Below, in pieces: positions 11,216-21,740 of a stretch of DNA of 64,000 nucleotides (within the stretch, counting starts at the first letter, position 1; each line of letters begins with the position of its first letter). A model generated the notes under the pieces. That model was given only the letters and a program-made list of their open reading frames with translations. It was not told the origin of the DNA and searched no databases. The stretch lies in NCBI GenBank assembly GCA_920105625.2, contig CAKKTE020000090.1:1154501-1218500 (forward strand). The letters are read 5' to 3'. This DNA comes from Clusia tigrina. Lineage: Eukaryota; Arthropoda; Insecta; Diptera; Clusiidae. The translations under genes and the position numbers were made by a program.

Positions 11216-11696
11216 AAAAACCATCATTCCATTCATCATGCTTTATACCACCAACAGGCATATGGACATGCTACTATACACGCACACAAAAATATGGTAA
11301 TCTTGGGCACATACTCGTATGTTTTTTTACATATCACATAACTGATATGTATATTAACAATTGCAATATAATGCTATCAGATATCGTGTGTGGCTACTAT
11401 TTCCTCGGATTATAGTGGTTGTGAAGAGCGATCTCACAATTATGGTATCTGGTATCTCTTTCTTTACAAACAAAGTCCATAGAGTTTCTCTATAAGAGAG
11501 ATTGACACATAACAACCGTTATAAAATATAATTGTCACGTAATTTTAAATTAGAGGTCATATAAACACTATACAACTGTTCTCTTAGTTAAATTAGACAG
11601 AAGGTATTATAGTAAACTTAAAAAGTATTGGAAAAAATGTAAATATTTAAAATATATTACTTATATCAAAAAATATTCGTTTTATTTAAAACTTAC
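11216..11696. other. Intergenic or intronic, no element recognised
   Basis: AT-rich unique-looking sequence after the Jockey A tail, with an ACATACTCGTATGT palindrome near 11310. It ends at a splice-donor-like GTAAGT (minus strand, 11691-11696), so it may be host intron. Confidence 0.4.
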
Positions 11697-11927
11697 CCGG
11701 TGTAATTGCACGTCCTGTTCCATCAGCTGTAGTACCCACAACATTAACTATTGAACCAAAACCAACTGGTGATATATTTGGTGTTAAGGAATTTTCTTCT
11801 TTTTTAATATTGACCACAGTACTCAATACATTTGGTTCTTCTTTGACAGTTGTCAATAAATTTATTGCTTGAGCAGCAGACGAAAGATTCTTTACTTGAA
11901 TTGTGGATTTCTCTGAAGATGAATTTC
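11697..11927 (-). CDS. Host-type coding exon, 231 bp, gene not identified
   Basis: On the minus strand a strong acceptor (TTTTTTGTAG) precedes 11927, and the exon ends CACCGG before a consensus donor GTAAGT. One frame is open throughout: two bases, 76 codons, one base (phase 1 on both sides). The peptide begins NSSSEKSTIQVKNL, contains LLTTVKEEPN and VNIKKEEN (both fit the SUMO-site pattern hydrophobic-Lys-x-Glu) and ends GRAITP. No TE signature. It is hydrophilic with no enzyme motif, as in a nuclear regulatory protein; I cannot name the gene. Phase fits the exon ending at 60214, giving a joint SAIS-G-NSSSEK. Confidence 0.65.
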
Positions 11928-12270
11928 CTACAAAAAATTAAGAAACATCTTTTTCAAACAAGTTGACTCCGTACTTTGTTAGCTCTTATCACATTTAAGA
12001 ATTAAGTTTCTCAAATTGAAGCATTTTTCTACAAAGGATGCAGGATCATTTTATATTATTAGTTCATACTGTTCGGACGTGTTTTTGTACGCGCAGTGTT
12101 TGATTGGATTTACATATTTCTCAAATATTATTTTGTTGTATTAATATTATCAATTAAATCAAAATAATCTCGAGAAATTTAACAGTTCGTTTAATAAATT
12201 AAATACATATATGAAATATAATTCAAAAAGTAAACACTAAAAATATAATCATAAATATATACATAAAGCT
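11928..12270. other. AT-rich flank before Jockey B
   Basis: Probably host intron, followed by the 5' untranslated part of Jockey B from somewhere near 12060-12200. No motif marks the border. Confidence 0.35.
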
Positions 12271-13823
12271 ATGAGTGTCACTCACTCTCCTCATAGAGAG
12301 CGTCGGCACTCGGTGCATATACCCGTTGCACCAAGCAATAACACTACAACAATACAATACGGCATATTATCGGCAACAACAATGCCACTAGCAGAGTCAT
12401 CATCGGTGTCAGTAGCAGCGTCGGCAACAGCAGCGACCTCAACAGAAAAGTCGATCCCAGCAACTGTCGCTACAGGAAAGAGCGCGATGACTTTCGTCGA
12501 AACAACAACGAAGGCAAGTCAGCCCAGCATAGCGCCGTCACCAAACTCAGCAGCAGTAAGGAGTCCAGCAACAATGCCTCTGCAGGCGGTAATAAACGGT
12601 GAGGTAAAGAAAATAAAAAAGTGGCGGTAGTGCAGACTGGTATTGACCGCTACATAAACATTAATATTAAAAGAAAGATAAGTCCACAAAAGGTCATGGG
12701 CGTCGCCAAAAGGGCAAACACAACAAACTCAGGTGCTCCTCTGGAGAATAACAGATTTGCACTTCTTAGTGTAGAGAATTCTACTACTACATCGAAAGGT
12801 GAACCTGTAGTCAGTAATGCCAGACCGCCACCAATTTACCTGCGCGAGCGTAGTTCTAATCAATTAGTATTGAACATCGCAAATATTATAGGCACAAATA
12901 ATTTTCACATTGTGCCTCTTAGAAAAGGTAGTATTGAGGAGACAAAGATACAGGCATATAGTGAAAAGCACTATCGTGATATTATAAATTTTTTAACGGG
13001 GAACAAGAAAAATTATTATTCCTATCAGCTAAAGAGCTCAAAAGGCCTTGTTATTGTTTTAAAAGGAATCGAAGCCACAGTAGATTCTGGCGATATTAAA
13101 GAGGCTCTTGAAGAGCAAGGGTTCCCCGTTAAGGTTGTGATAAATATTGTGAATAGAAATAAGGTTCCACAACCTATATTTAAAGTTGAACTGCTCCCCA
13201 ACTCAACCCAGCTTAAAAAGAACGAGACGCACCCAATATATAACCTAAGATATCTTTTACACCGCAGAATTACGGTTGAAGAACCGCACAAACGTAACGG
13301 CCCAATACAATGTATGAATTGTCAAGAATTCGGCCACTCTAAATCGTACTGCACTCTGCGCAGTGTTTGTGTAGTTTGCGGTGATCTCCACCCTACAAGT
13401 ACTTGCACCTTAGCTAAAACTGACACATCCGCAAAGAAATGTAGTAACTGTGGTGGTAGCCACACGGCAAATTACAGAGGTTGCCCTGTATATAAAGATC
13501 TAAAATCAAAACTGTCGCAGAGTATACAATTAAAACGTAACTTATCCCCAAATCCTATCTATATCCAGCCTGCCACCTCAAATCCTCAGATAGGTGACCC
13601 TATTATGCAAAAACCTAATTCTGGTCAAGCAACCTACGCAAGTGTTCTGCAGGGTAACGTACGGCAAGTTAACAATAACAATGCATCTAATAGTGGAGTA
13701 GAAGCCATGATCCTAAATCTTACTCAGTGTATGACTCAATTCATGTCTACAGTGCAAAATATGCTACAAGATTTAATTAAAGCTCAAAATCAGATGATTC
13801 AAACTCTTGTAAATAAAAAATGA
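12271..13823 (+). pseudogene. Jockey B ORF1 (Gag-like, three CCHC knuckles), one frameshift
   Basis: Starts MSVTHSPHRERRHS, has an Ala/Thr/Ser-rich stretch, then changes frame by one base near 12610-12625 at an A-rich run. The rest is clean: VQTGIDRYININIKRK, PPPIYLRERSSNQLV, NIIGTNNFHIVPLRKG, then RITVEEPHKR and the knuckles CMNCQEFGHSKSYC, CVVCGDLHPTSTC and CSNCGGSHTANYRGC. The C-terminus CMTQFMSTVQNMLQDLIKAQ looks like a short coiled coil. The stop overlaps the ORF2 start in ATGA (13820-13823). Apart from one shift the protein is complete, about 515 residues. Confidence 0.85.
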
Positions 13824-16475
13824 GTTTGTTAAAAATATGTTTATGGAACGCAAACGGTGTTAACCAGCATAAACTAGCCCTTAATAAGTTTCTACATGAC
13901 CACGAAATTGATGTTATGCTTTTGTCTGAAACACATCTCACAAACAAATACAACTTTCATCTCCCAGGCTTCAAATTTTATAACACAAATCATCCTGATG
14001 GTAAGGCACATGGCGGTACGGCTATTCTAATCAGAAATCGGCTTAAGCATCATCTTATGCAATCGCATTCGATGCAATGGATGCAAGCTACATCAGTATC
14101 TATTAAAAATCGTGGTAAAGACCTGACGCTTTCAGCTATATACTGCCCACCCCGTTTTACTGTAACAGAAACTCAATTTAAATAACTTTTTGATTCCCTT
14201 GGTGATAGATTCCTAGCTGGCGGTGATTATAATGCGAAACATAAACACTGGGGCTCTCGCCTAATTAATCCAAAAGGCCGACAATTGTACAATGCAATAA
14301 CCAACAGACATAGTAAATACGATTTTGTCTCACCAGGACAGCCCACTTATTGGCCAACAGACCCAAAGAAAATTCCTGATCTTATTGATTTTGCTATTTC
14401 TAAAAATATAGATAGGTCTTTAGTATCAGCGGAAACCTGTGTCGATCTGTCCTCTGATCACTCGCCTGTAATAATCAACCTTTATGAACAACCAGAATAT
14501 ACAAGCCCACAGTTTCGCCTAGGGACCAACCAAACCGATTGGTTAAAATACAAAAAGTATATTAGTAGTCATATCTCTACAAGAGTTGAGGTAAAACATG
14601 CAGATGATATAGATAATAATATTGATATTTTCAACTCCATGCTAGCGACTGCAGCCGTAGTGGCAACGCCAAAAAATAGTTCTAGAAAGTGCAAGTATGC
14701 CTGTACAAATAGCCAAATTGAAAAACTTGTAGCACAGAAACGACGGCTGCGCCGAGAATGGCAGAAACATCGCTCACCCATCTCTAAATACAATCTTAAA
14801 GCAGCCGAAAGGGCGCTTAAAGATGCTCTTACAAAGGAGGAAGATAAAAACCAAAAGAGTACCTGAAGAAGGTAACCCCAAATTCTACCGAAAGGTATTC
14901 CCTTTGGAAGGCATCTAAAAACTTTAAGCCTCCAATGGAAGGTGTAAAACCTATAAGAAACCCGAACGGCGCGTGGGCTCAAAGCGATCAAGAAAAAGCA
15001 CTCTGCTTTGCACAACATCTATGCAACGTGTTCCAGCCGAATATGGCTACAAACTCCTTTGCACTGCCTGCCTTACCTTGCAGTACTGAGATTGCTCAGC
15101 CTATTAAAATTTCCCTTCCAGAAATAACCAAACAAATTAAACAACTGAATTCAAAAAATCACTTGGATTCGATAATATTACCCCGAAAATGCTAAAACAG
15201 TTACCAGATTCTGCATCAGCATTTCTCTGTAAGCTTTTTAACGCAATCTTGGGCATCGGTTACTATCCGAATGCATGGAAGAAGTCTCAGATATGTATGA
15301 TAGCTAAACCTGGAAAAGACGCAACGCTACCGTCATCATATAGACCTATCAGCCTGTTGCCTTGCCTTTCCAAATTGTTTGAGAAACTACTATTAAATAA
15401 ACTATCTGCTTTTCTTCATGAACATAGCGTAATACCGCAACACCAATTCGGTTTTCGCGAAAAGCACAGCACTATTGAGCAAGTCAATCGAATTTCAAAT
15501 GAAATAAGAAAAGCATTTGAACTCGGGGAGTTTTGCTCTGCAATATTCCTTGACGTGGCTCAAGCATTTGATAAGGTATGGCATCAAGGACTGATGTTCA
15601 AAAAGTTTCTTCCAAAAAGCTATCATAAAATTCTTGAGTCTTATTTATCCAATAGACGTTTCAGGGTAAAAGTAAACGAATTCATTTCCGAAGATTTTCC
15701 AATTTTAGCCGGTGTGCCCCAAGGTAGCGTGCTAGGCCCTACATTATATGTAATATTCACATCTGATACTCCTATAAGTGAAAGCACGCTAATTTCAACA
15801 TTTGCGGATGATACCGCCATACTCAGTTGCAATAAATGTCCGATAAAGGCGTCGAGAGCTCTACAAGAGCACTTAGTTAGGGTAGAAGAATGGTTAGGAA
15901 TGTGGCGTATAAAAGTCAATGAGCAAAAAAGCAAAAACGTAACATTCTCTTTGAGGCCTGGTACGTGTCCAGCCATTCGGCTCAATAATATTGAGATTCC
16001 ACAAGCTAATGAAGTCACCTATCTCGGCATTCATTTAGACAGGCGCTTAACTTGGCGTACGCACATTTCGACTAAAATTTTAAATATGAAGTTGAAGGTC
16101 GCCAAGCTGCATTGGCTAATAAACCACAAATCTACCTTAAGCCTAGAATACAAAAGCCTCCTATACAATGCAGTTATTAAGCCGATATGGTTGTACGGGA
16201 TTCAACTGTGGGGTAATGCATCCGCTTCTAACATTGCCATAATTCAAAGGTTTCAGTCGAAGATACTTAGGTTAATAACAGGTGCTCCATGGTACATGCG
16301 TAACGAAAATATTCACAAAGACCTGAAAATACCAACAGTTATCACAGAAATAAATGCTAGAAAGCAGATACATATACATAGCAAAACTGAAAAATCACCC
16401 GAATCCACTAGTTAAATCCCTCGCAAAACCGATAAGCCGATCCCGCCTGCAGAGAAGAGACCTTCCGGCCTTTTG
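13820..16475 (+). pseudogene. Jockey B ORF2 (endonuclease and reverse transcriptase), few lesions
   Basis: Opens MSLLKICLWNANGV; the APE endonuclease has LLSETHLT, GGTAIL, AGGDYNAKH (normally GDFNAK) and LSSDHSPV. A stop codon sits at 14183 after TETQFK. Frame breaks lie near 14860 (at the linker KEEDKNQ) and 15170. Reverse transcriptase blocks are PSSYRPISLLPCLSKLFEKL, HQFGFREKHSTIEQV, FLDVAQAFDKVW, AGVPQGSVLGP, TFADDTAIL with the catalytic pair near 15805, and YLGIHLDRRLTWRTH. The C-terminal IWLYGIQLWGNAS is followed near 16405 by another shift. It overlaps the ORF1 stop by 4 bases. Confidence 0.85.
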
Positions 16476-17231
16476 AAGAGCGAAGCAGAACCGAAATTTT
16501 GATGGCCAAATACAATTTGGGTTAAAATTATTTTTTAGTGACTAGTTTTAAGATTTGATATACTTATTGTTAGGTTTAATTTAAGCAAATTCAATAAATA
16601 ATAAATTCTTGTAATGAAAAAAAAAAAAAATTTGTAGGAAAGATTCTTACAAAATTTCATAATACACAAATTTATCAAAATTTGAATAATCTCACAAAAA
16701 TCAAAAGTCGGCTCGCTCAAAAATCAAGCCACTTGTATAATTTCAAGTGTCTACGCAAATTCAAGCAGGCTTGAATTTTTTCTGCCCTACAAGCTGTGAA
16801 GACGGAAAATACTACAAGTATTTTCCGCACACACAGCTTACAAATAATATTACAAAGCCCGTTTGCTACCACAGGAGGCCGTACTAACGCCATACGAATA
16901 GCTATACGCACCATTTTGCAAAGAAACACCAACCAACAATATTTCAGCATGCAATCATCCCCGATATCCCACAGCTTAAAAAGGTAACCACCTCCCACGC
17001 TAAATGCATCAACAAACACAGCATACGAGTATAACAGAACATTTACGCACAGACGATCGGACCAATAAGCGTACATTTTTTAAGGAGCACAGAAACGCAA
17101 AGTGTTATATTAATCACAACGACGGCCTAATAACACAGACAAACTTAATTGCATAAAGAGGGACAATTGCAGCTATAAGCAAGAAAGCATCTAGCTTAAC
17201 TCACCGATCGATTAACAACAACAACACTAAT

Positions 17232-17459
17232 GCGACCAAAGGCGGAACACGGAGAAACAGGAGAGAGCAGCACACACACGCCAACCAACTGCAAAGCAGT
17301 AAGCAGGCGGAACAAATAAATATTTACAAAAACAACAACAATACAGCGACCGCAGGCGGAACACGGAGAAAAACGAGAGCAGCACACACGCAACCGACCG
17401 CAAGCACAAAGCATTGAGCAGGCAGAGTAACTAGAAATATCTAAAACAACAACAACAAG
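17232..17459 (+). repeat. Tandem duplication, about 114-bp unit, in LTR copy 1
   Basis: GCGACC...GGCGGAACACGGAGAAA starts at 17232 and again at 17346; both units continue with AGAGCAGCACACACRC and end in CA-rich sequence with ACAACAACAA. The units differ by substitutions and short indels. Present only in this LTR copy. Confidence 0.75.
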
Positions 17460-17766
17460 ACGACAACAACCACACAACTAGAGGTATTACAACGAGGTGC
17501 TTGACCAGCTGAAGTTGAGGGTGACCCAAGGACAATTGGACCACAACAACAACAAGCACAGACAAAGCGGGCCAACGGAGATTTTACCATACAACGGTAC
17601 ACCCACAACAACAGGATGCACTGATCCTGGTGGCAGCTTTCACTTTATAAGCAGAGTAGGCCAGGCAGTGAGGTCTCTTTGATACAGCATCATTCGACGA
17701 GTGTACAACGCACCAAGTTCCTAGCAGTGACTACGAGTAGTACTGAGACATAAACAAATATAGACC

Positions 17767-17940
17767 GAGCCAGGTGTTTATGGTTTTAACCGACTCTCCC
17801 TGGGATACTTAAACAAACGAGATAGAGCCAGGAGTTTATGGTTTCAACCGACTCTCCCTGAGACACTTACACTAACTAAACCGAACCAGGCATTTATGGT
17901 TGTAACAGACTTTCCTGGAGACTAGCACAAACACCGGACA
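17767..17940 (+). repeat. Three tandem 58-bp repeats in LTR copy 1
   Basis: GAGCCAGG-TTTATGGTTTYAACCGACTCTCCCTG starts at 17767, 17825 and (as GAACCAGG) 17883, so the period is exactly 58. The position, downstream of the TATA-like box, matches the hairpin repeats of the other family-B LTRs. Confidence 0.8.
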
Positions 17941-18169
17941 CTACTACGAACACACAAACAGAATAGCGGGGTGAGTACTTCTATGAATTCCTCATCAATA
18001 CTAACCTGATTGTGTATAATAGGGGTAATACCCCCACTTTTTCTTTCCCTGGCAAAGATGATTTGAATGGGAGGAAATGCTGGATGTTACACTACTTTCT
18101 GAAAACAACCTAATCAGGGTGGGAAAAATGGAGAGTACTCAAAGAGAGATCTTTTTCTGATCAATCGTG

Positions 18170-19290
18170 GATAATATTTAGAATAAATATTCGGGCAGAG
18201 ACACCTCAACCATATCGTAATCCAAAACGGACCAACTGGAAGCGGTTTGCCAGTATAGTCCGTAAGATGATGGGTAAAGGGCACCTAACACCGAAATTGT
18301 TTCGGCGGGTGAGGTGGAAGCAAATATCGAGCGGTTAGAAGGCTCGATGGGCAGGTTTAAAAAAAAAACCAATTGCACGATTAAATATTTAAAAAAAATC
18401 CTTTCACCCATGGTGGAGAGATGAATATTCATGTCTCAGAGCTGAGGTGAGAAAGACGTTTAACTACATAACTGGCAAAAAAAGCAATCAGAAATTCTAA
18501 ACATAAAGGGTGGACGCACTTCTGCTCCTCTATCGAAACTACCAAGGAGTCAGCAAGACTAGGTAAGATTTTGCCCAAAGATTACACAAACCCTCCTTTA
18601 TTAAAAACTCGGACGGCTCCTGGACAACGTGTGCGAAGGAGATACTGCATATGCTCCTAGACACGCACACCCGTGCACGGGGTGTACGGATGACGAGTGT
18701 AACCCTGAGCACACCAGGAGGTTCATATCAGGGGCCGAGACCGAAATACTCACAAAGGGGACGCTGGCATAGGCCCCCTACACCGGATAGGACCATTCTA
18801 ATGATGCAGAAGGTCACACTTTAATGTTTAATATCTTGGCTGGAGGTAATTTTTAAGCCTGACTTCTTTTGTTCTCAAGATCCTCGAAAGACTACTTCAT
18901 ATAAGGATGGAAGTAGAGCATAAGCTTTCCGATACCCAACACGCTTACCTGAAAGGGAAATAGACAGAGACGGCCCTTCATGAGGTAGTGAGGATGGTGG
19001 AAAGGTCCATCGAATACAAACAATATACACACTAGCAGTCTTTGTGGACATACAAGGTGCTTTTAAGAATACACTAACAGAAGCGGTACAAACATCACTG
19101 AAAAACCCTGGAGTGGAGCGAGTTCTCCGTGGGAGATCCTCCAGAGGTTGCTGAACAGATTAATTGCATGGTGCACGGGAGGTGAGCTAGGCATTAATTC
19201 CAGAAAAACAGAATTGATCTTTTTTACGCGAACCTAAATACCGACTTTTAAGTTCAAAATACCGACTTCTCTTTGAACCAATTGACTTGA
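18170..19290 (+). pseudogene. LOA/I-type remnant with internal deletions
   Basis: Scattered frames read in order: RNPKRTNWKRFASIVRK (18214), HPWWRDEYSCLRAEVR (18405), SFIKNSDGSW (18600), DTQHAYLKGK with TETALHEVVRMVERSIEYK (18935-19020), AVFVDIQGAF (19035) and then, after a deletion that removed the catalytic YxDD block, LIAWCTGGELGINSRKTELIFFTR (19150-19225). These are linker and reverse transcriptase parts of the same group as 54350-59125. Many stops. No RNase H part remains before the Copia LTR region. Confidence 0.65.
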
Positions 19291-19563
19291 AGGCCCAAAT
19301 GAATTAACTTGTGCAGTAAATCACAACTTTAATAAGCTGTCAATCACAACTTTAGTAAATAAATCAACTTTTTTGTGTGAACTTTACCTGGTGGGGTTAA
19401 ATTTTATGATGAACAATGGCGATTTATATGGATCCTGATATCGTCTTACCGAAATATTTTTCGAACAGATAAAATGTGTCCAACAATCATCTATTGGCAA
19501 AAAATTCAATATTGCTATAATATCTATAAAAGAAGTTATTATCTAGCTGCTAGAAGTTGTTAT

Positions 19564-19745
19564 TGTTCAAAGTCCAAAATGTGGCAACACTCATATACTG
19601 ATTATTATGCCAAGATATGGCAACCTTTGTTTTCTTCTTCACTTAATGTTATTAGCTCGTAAGTTTCACAGTTAGTTCGTAATAAACAATCAATCGAAAC
19701 GAACTCAGTCGTTGTTTAATTTATTTTCTGCAATTGCTGCAAACA
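19564..19745 (+). repeat. Copia 5' LTR
   Basis: 182 bp from TGTTCAAAGTCC to TTGCTGCAAACA. It aligns with the 3' LTR (29325-29946 minus its insert): shared blocks are AAATGTGGCAACACTCATATACT, shown here in part, and AATGTTATTAGCTCGTAAG. The two LTRs differ at many sites, so the insertion is old. Confidence 0.8.
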
Positions 19746-19747
19746 AA

Positions 19748-19761
19748 GGTTATGGGCCCAG
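19748..19761 (+). promoter_or_regulatory. Copia primer-binding site
   Basis: GGTTATGGGCCCAG lies two bases after the LTR. This is the known priming sequence of copia-like elements, complementary to an internal part of initiator tRNA-Met. Confidence 0.8.
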
Positions 19762-20086
19762 GCATAAGTAAGCTTGGTAAAAAGCAAAGTGATCGCGAGT
19801 GTTTTGTGAAAAGTAACAAAAGCGAAAATAAATAAATTAAAATAAAATGAATTTGAGTACAGAAAAATTAGATGCTAACAATTACGACACTTGGTGTCTT
19901 TTAATGAGAAGTGTGCTTGTTCATTATGATCTATGGGCAGTTACTTCTGGCGAATATGTCAAGGCGGAGCCAAAACTAGAGGAATGGTGTTCCAAGAACC
20001 CAAAAGCTGTTGCAACAATATTTTTGTGCATAAAACCATCAAGCTTGAATGATGTTAAAAATCTGGAATCGGTAAAAATATGGAAT

Positions 20087-20770
20087 ATATTGTTACGAAA
20101 TCGACACGCCATCTGATTGGTAGATGTTTTTTGGGGTGAGCGTCGATTTCAACCCCTAAAAATGCACACGCGAGAAGGAATGCGAAGCTGCATTCGGAGA
20201 CTGATTGAGGTTCTCGTGTGCATGAGGTATATAAGCGACTGAAAGTGAACATCGTAGTAGCAGATCAGTTAACCACTGACAGTGGCAAAAGGATCATAGC
20301 CCAATCCTGAGAGTGGCAGCAAGCAGCGTGAGCGTCGCGTTAGCAACGAGAGTTAACAAGTGATCGTTGCAGAGCGGACATCGTTTTTGCAACGGGCAGT
20401 TGATGATCGTCGCAGAGCGGACGTCGTGTTAGAAACGATAGTTAATAACTGAGCGTCTCAGACATCGTTTTCGCAATGGGCAGTTGAGCAGTGATGGTAG
20501 CAGATCGGACATCGTTTTAGCAATTAGCAGTTGAAGCAGATGTAAGTAAAACATTGTGGTGCAACAACTGACTAACTGAAGCAAACGTTAGCGAAGACGA
20601 AGTGTGGGAAGCGAGCAAACTTTTAAAGCCAATAGTGAGTTCGATGAATACTAATAAAGCCAATTGTTTCAACTGAAGAGGGAATTGTTTGCTTATTAGA
20701 CAATGCAGCGATACGAATCCAAGAATTGAGCTTCGCAAACATTTTCTGAAAGGCAATTACGTAGCAATAT
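20087..20770 (+). mobile_element. Solo Gypsy-type LTR with ATAT target duplication
   Basis: The LTR proper is 20091-20766 (676 bp), TGTTACGAAAT... to ...ACGTAGCA. ATAT flanks it on both sides (20087-20090, 20767-20770). Removing the LTR and one ATAT restores the Copia Gag frame (Trp-Asn-Ile-Leu-Lys-Glu-Leu-Tyr), so borders are exact. The 4-bp TSD fits Gypsy-class integrases. The middle has repeated units of the type CAGAGCGGACATCGTTTT near 20370-20520. Its internal part was lost by LTR-LTR recombination. No relative elsewhere in the window. Confidence 0.85.
20330..20530 (+). repeat. Short tandem repeats inside the solo LTR
   Basis: Imperfect units of 40-70 bp with GTCGCAGAGCGGACRTCGT, TTAGCAACGAKAGTTAA and GGGCAGTTGA recur three to four times. 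They probably lie in the LTR regulatory part. Function unknown. Confidence 0.55.
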
Positions 20771-21313
20771 TAAAAGAGTTGTATCGGCCAACTGGACCAG
20801 TAATGAAAGTAACATATACTAAATATGCAAATGGGTGAAGGTGAGAGTATACAAGAGCACACTTATGTGTTTTGGAAAACTGTAGACGACCTCGCCGAAA
20901 TTGGAATTGTTGTGCAAGATGAGCTACTAGTTATCATATTAATAACTAGTTTGCCAAGAAGTTTTGAGAATCTCATTATGGCTCTCGAAATATAAGATGA
21001 GTTTCAAAAATTAATTTCGTTGAAAAGTAAATTATTGGAAGAGGCGGAACGGCGAAAAATTGTCAGTAATAGTAGCGTCGTACACAATCAAGCATTTGGA
21101 GCTTGCGAGAATTTTCGCAAGAATCCGAATTCCAAGAAGCAGACGCAGAGCTAAGACAGCAACAACAACAGTAGTAACAACGATAGAGGAACGAACACGC
21201 AAAATGAGAGCGACAAAAGCTATAAAAAGAAGAATATAAAATGCTTCAACTGTTGTAAAAAGGGCCACTATGCTTCTCAGTGCAGAGGGGAAAAACCGAA
21301 ACACCAAAGATCG

Positions 21314-21702
21314 ATGGCAGTTTTTTCAGCAGCAGACGGACAGTGTGAGAATTGTAAAGCTTGGTGTGTCGACAGTGGCGCGACTCCACATATGTGTGCA
21401 GATCGAAGTTTATTTGTAAATTTAAAAGAGCACAAAGATAAAATTGAATTGGCCGATAAACACATTGTAAATGCTGATGGCGTAGGTGATATACGAGTAC
21501 ATGATGAAAATAGCAAAATATGAGTTTGTATTGGAAAAGTGTTTATTTGTGCCAGACTTCTGTATGAACTTTATTTCAGTGCCGCAAGCTGATAAACAAA
21601 TATTTTAAAACTATTTTTGGAAATAGCTACGCAACCATTTGCAATCTTGAAAAGACGAACAGAAACTATTTTAAAACTGATACACTCCGATGTTTGTGGA
21701 CC
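21314..21702 (+). pseudogene. Copia protease and integrase start
   Basis: The protease has CVDSGATPHMCADRSLF (active-site DSGA near 21370), normal for Copia. After a stop near 21523 comes VLEKCLFVPDFCMNFISVPQ in another frame. The integrase begins LKLIHSDVCGPCTD (21676) and is cut at 21712 by Jockey C. Frames are broken; the GAG-pre-integrase zinc finger is mostly gone. Confidence 0.7.
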
Positions 21703-21712
21703 ATGTACAGAT
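21703..21712 (+). repeat. Target-site duplication ATGTACAGAT, left of Jockey C
   Basis: The same 10 bases stand at 26948-26957, where Copia integrase resumes in the same codon register (Cys-Thr-Asp on both sides). Confidence 0.7.
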
Positions 21713-21740
21713 TTTTTATTTATTTTTTTTTTTTTATATA

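Larger units (their letters stand above)
12060..16632 (+). mobile_element. Jockey-type element B
   Basis: A nearly full-length Jockey of about 4.5 kb with both ORFs and a 13-base A tail at about 16617-16632 after TTGTAATG. It belongs to the same broad family as Jockey A, C and D, judged by shared ORF1 knuckles and ORF2 blocks. It is the best-preserved Jockey here: only a few frame breaks. The 5' border is approximate. Confidence 0.75.
16795..18091 (+). repeat. Diverged family-B LTR (copy 1)
   Basis: Starts TGTGAAGACGGAAAATAC...TTTTCCGCACACA, which lines up with TGTAAAGACTAAAATC...TTTTCGCACACA at the start of the LTRs ending at 35180 and 44516. Other shared blocks are a GGGCCAACGGA segment near 17568, a TTTATAAGCAGAG box near 17644 where the other copies have TATATAA, and a triple tandem repeat downstream. 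The right border at GTTACA (18091) is by analogy with CGTTACA in other copies. I found no matching TSD, so that end is uncertain. Confidence 0.5.
19847..21300 (+). pseudogene. Copia Gag, split by a solo LTR
   Basis: Starts MNLSTEKLDANNYDTW, the usual copia Gag opening. The frame reaches SVKIWNI at 20088, is cut by the solo LTR, and resumes exactly at 20767 as LKELYRPTGPV. Later parts are GEGESIQEHTYVFWK with VDDLAEIG (20830-20910), LPRSFENLI, and the zinc knuckle CFNCCKKGHYASQC (21243). Lesions include a frame break near 20830 and a stop before DEFQK (20994). Gag would package the element RNA. Confidence 0.75.

Noticed and set aside
17196..17477. Minus-strand Cys-rich ORF that could look like a secreted peptide
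   Set aside because: It is a reading of the 114-bp CA-rich LTR duplication, doubled in the same way as the DNA.
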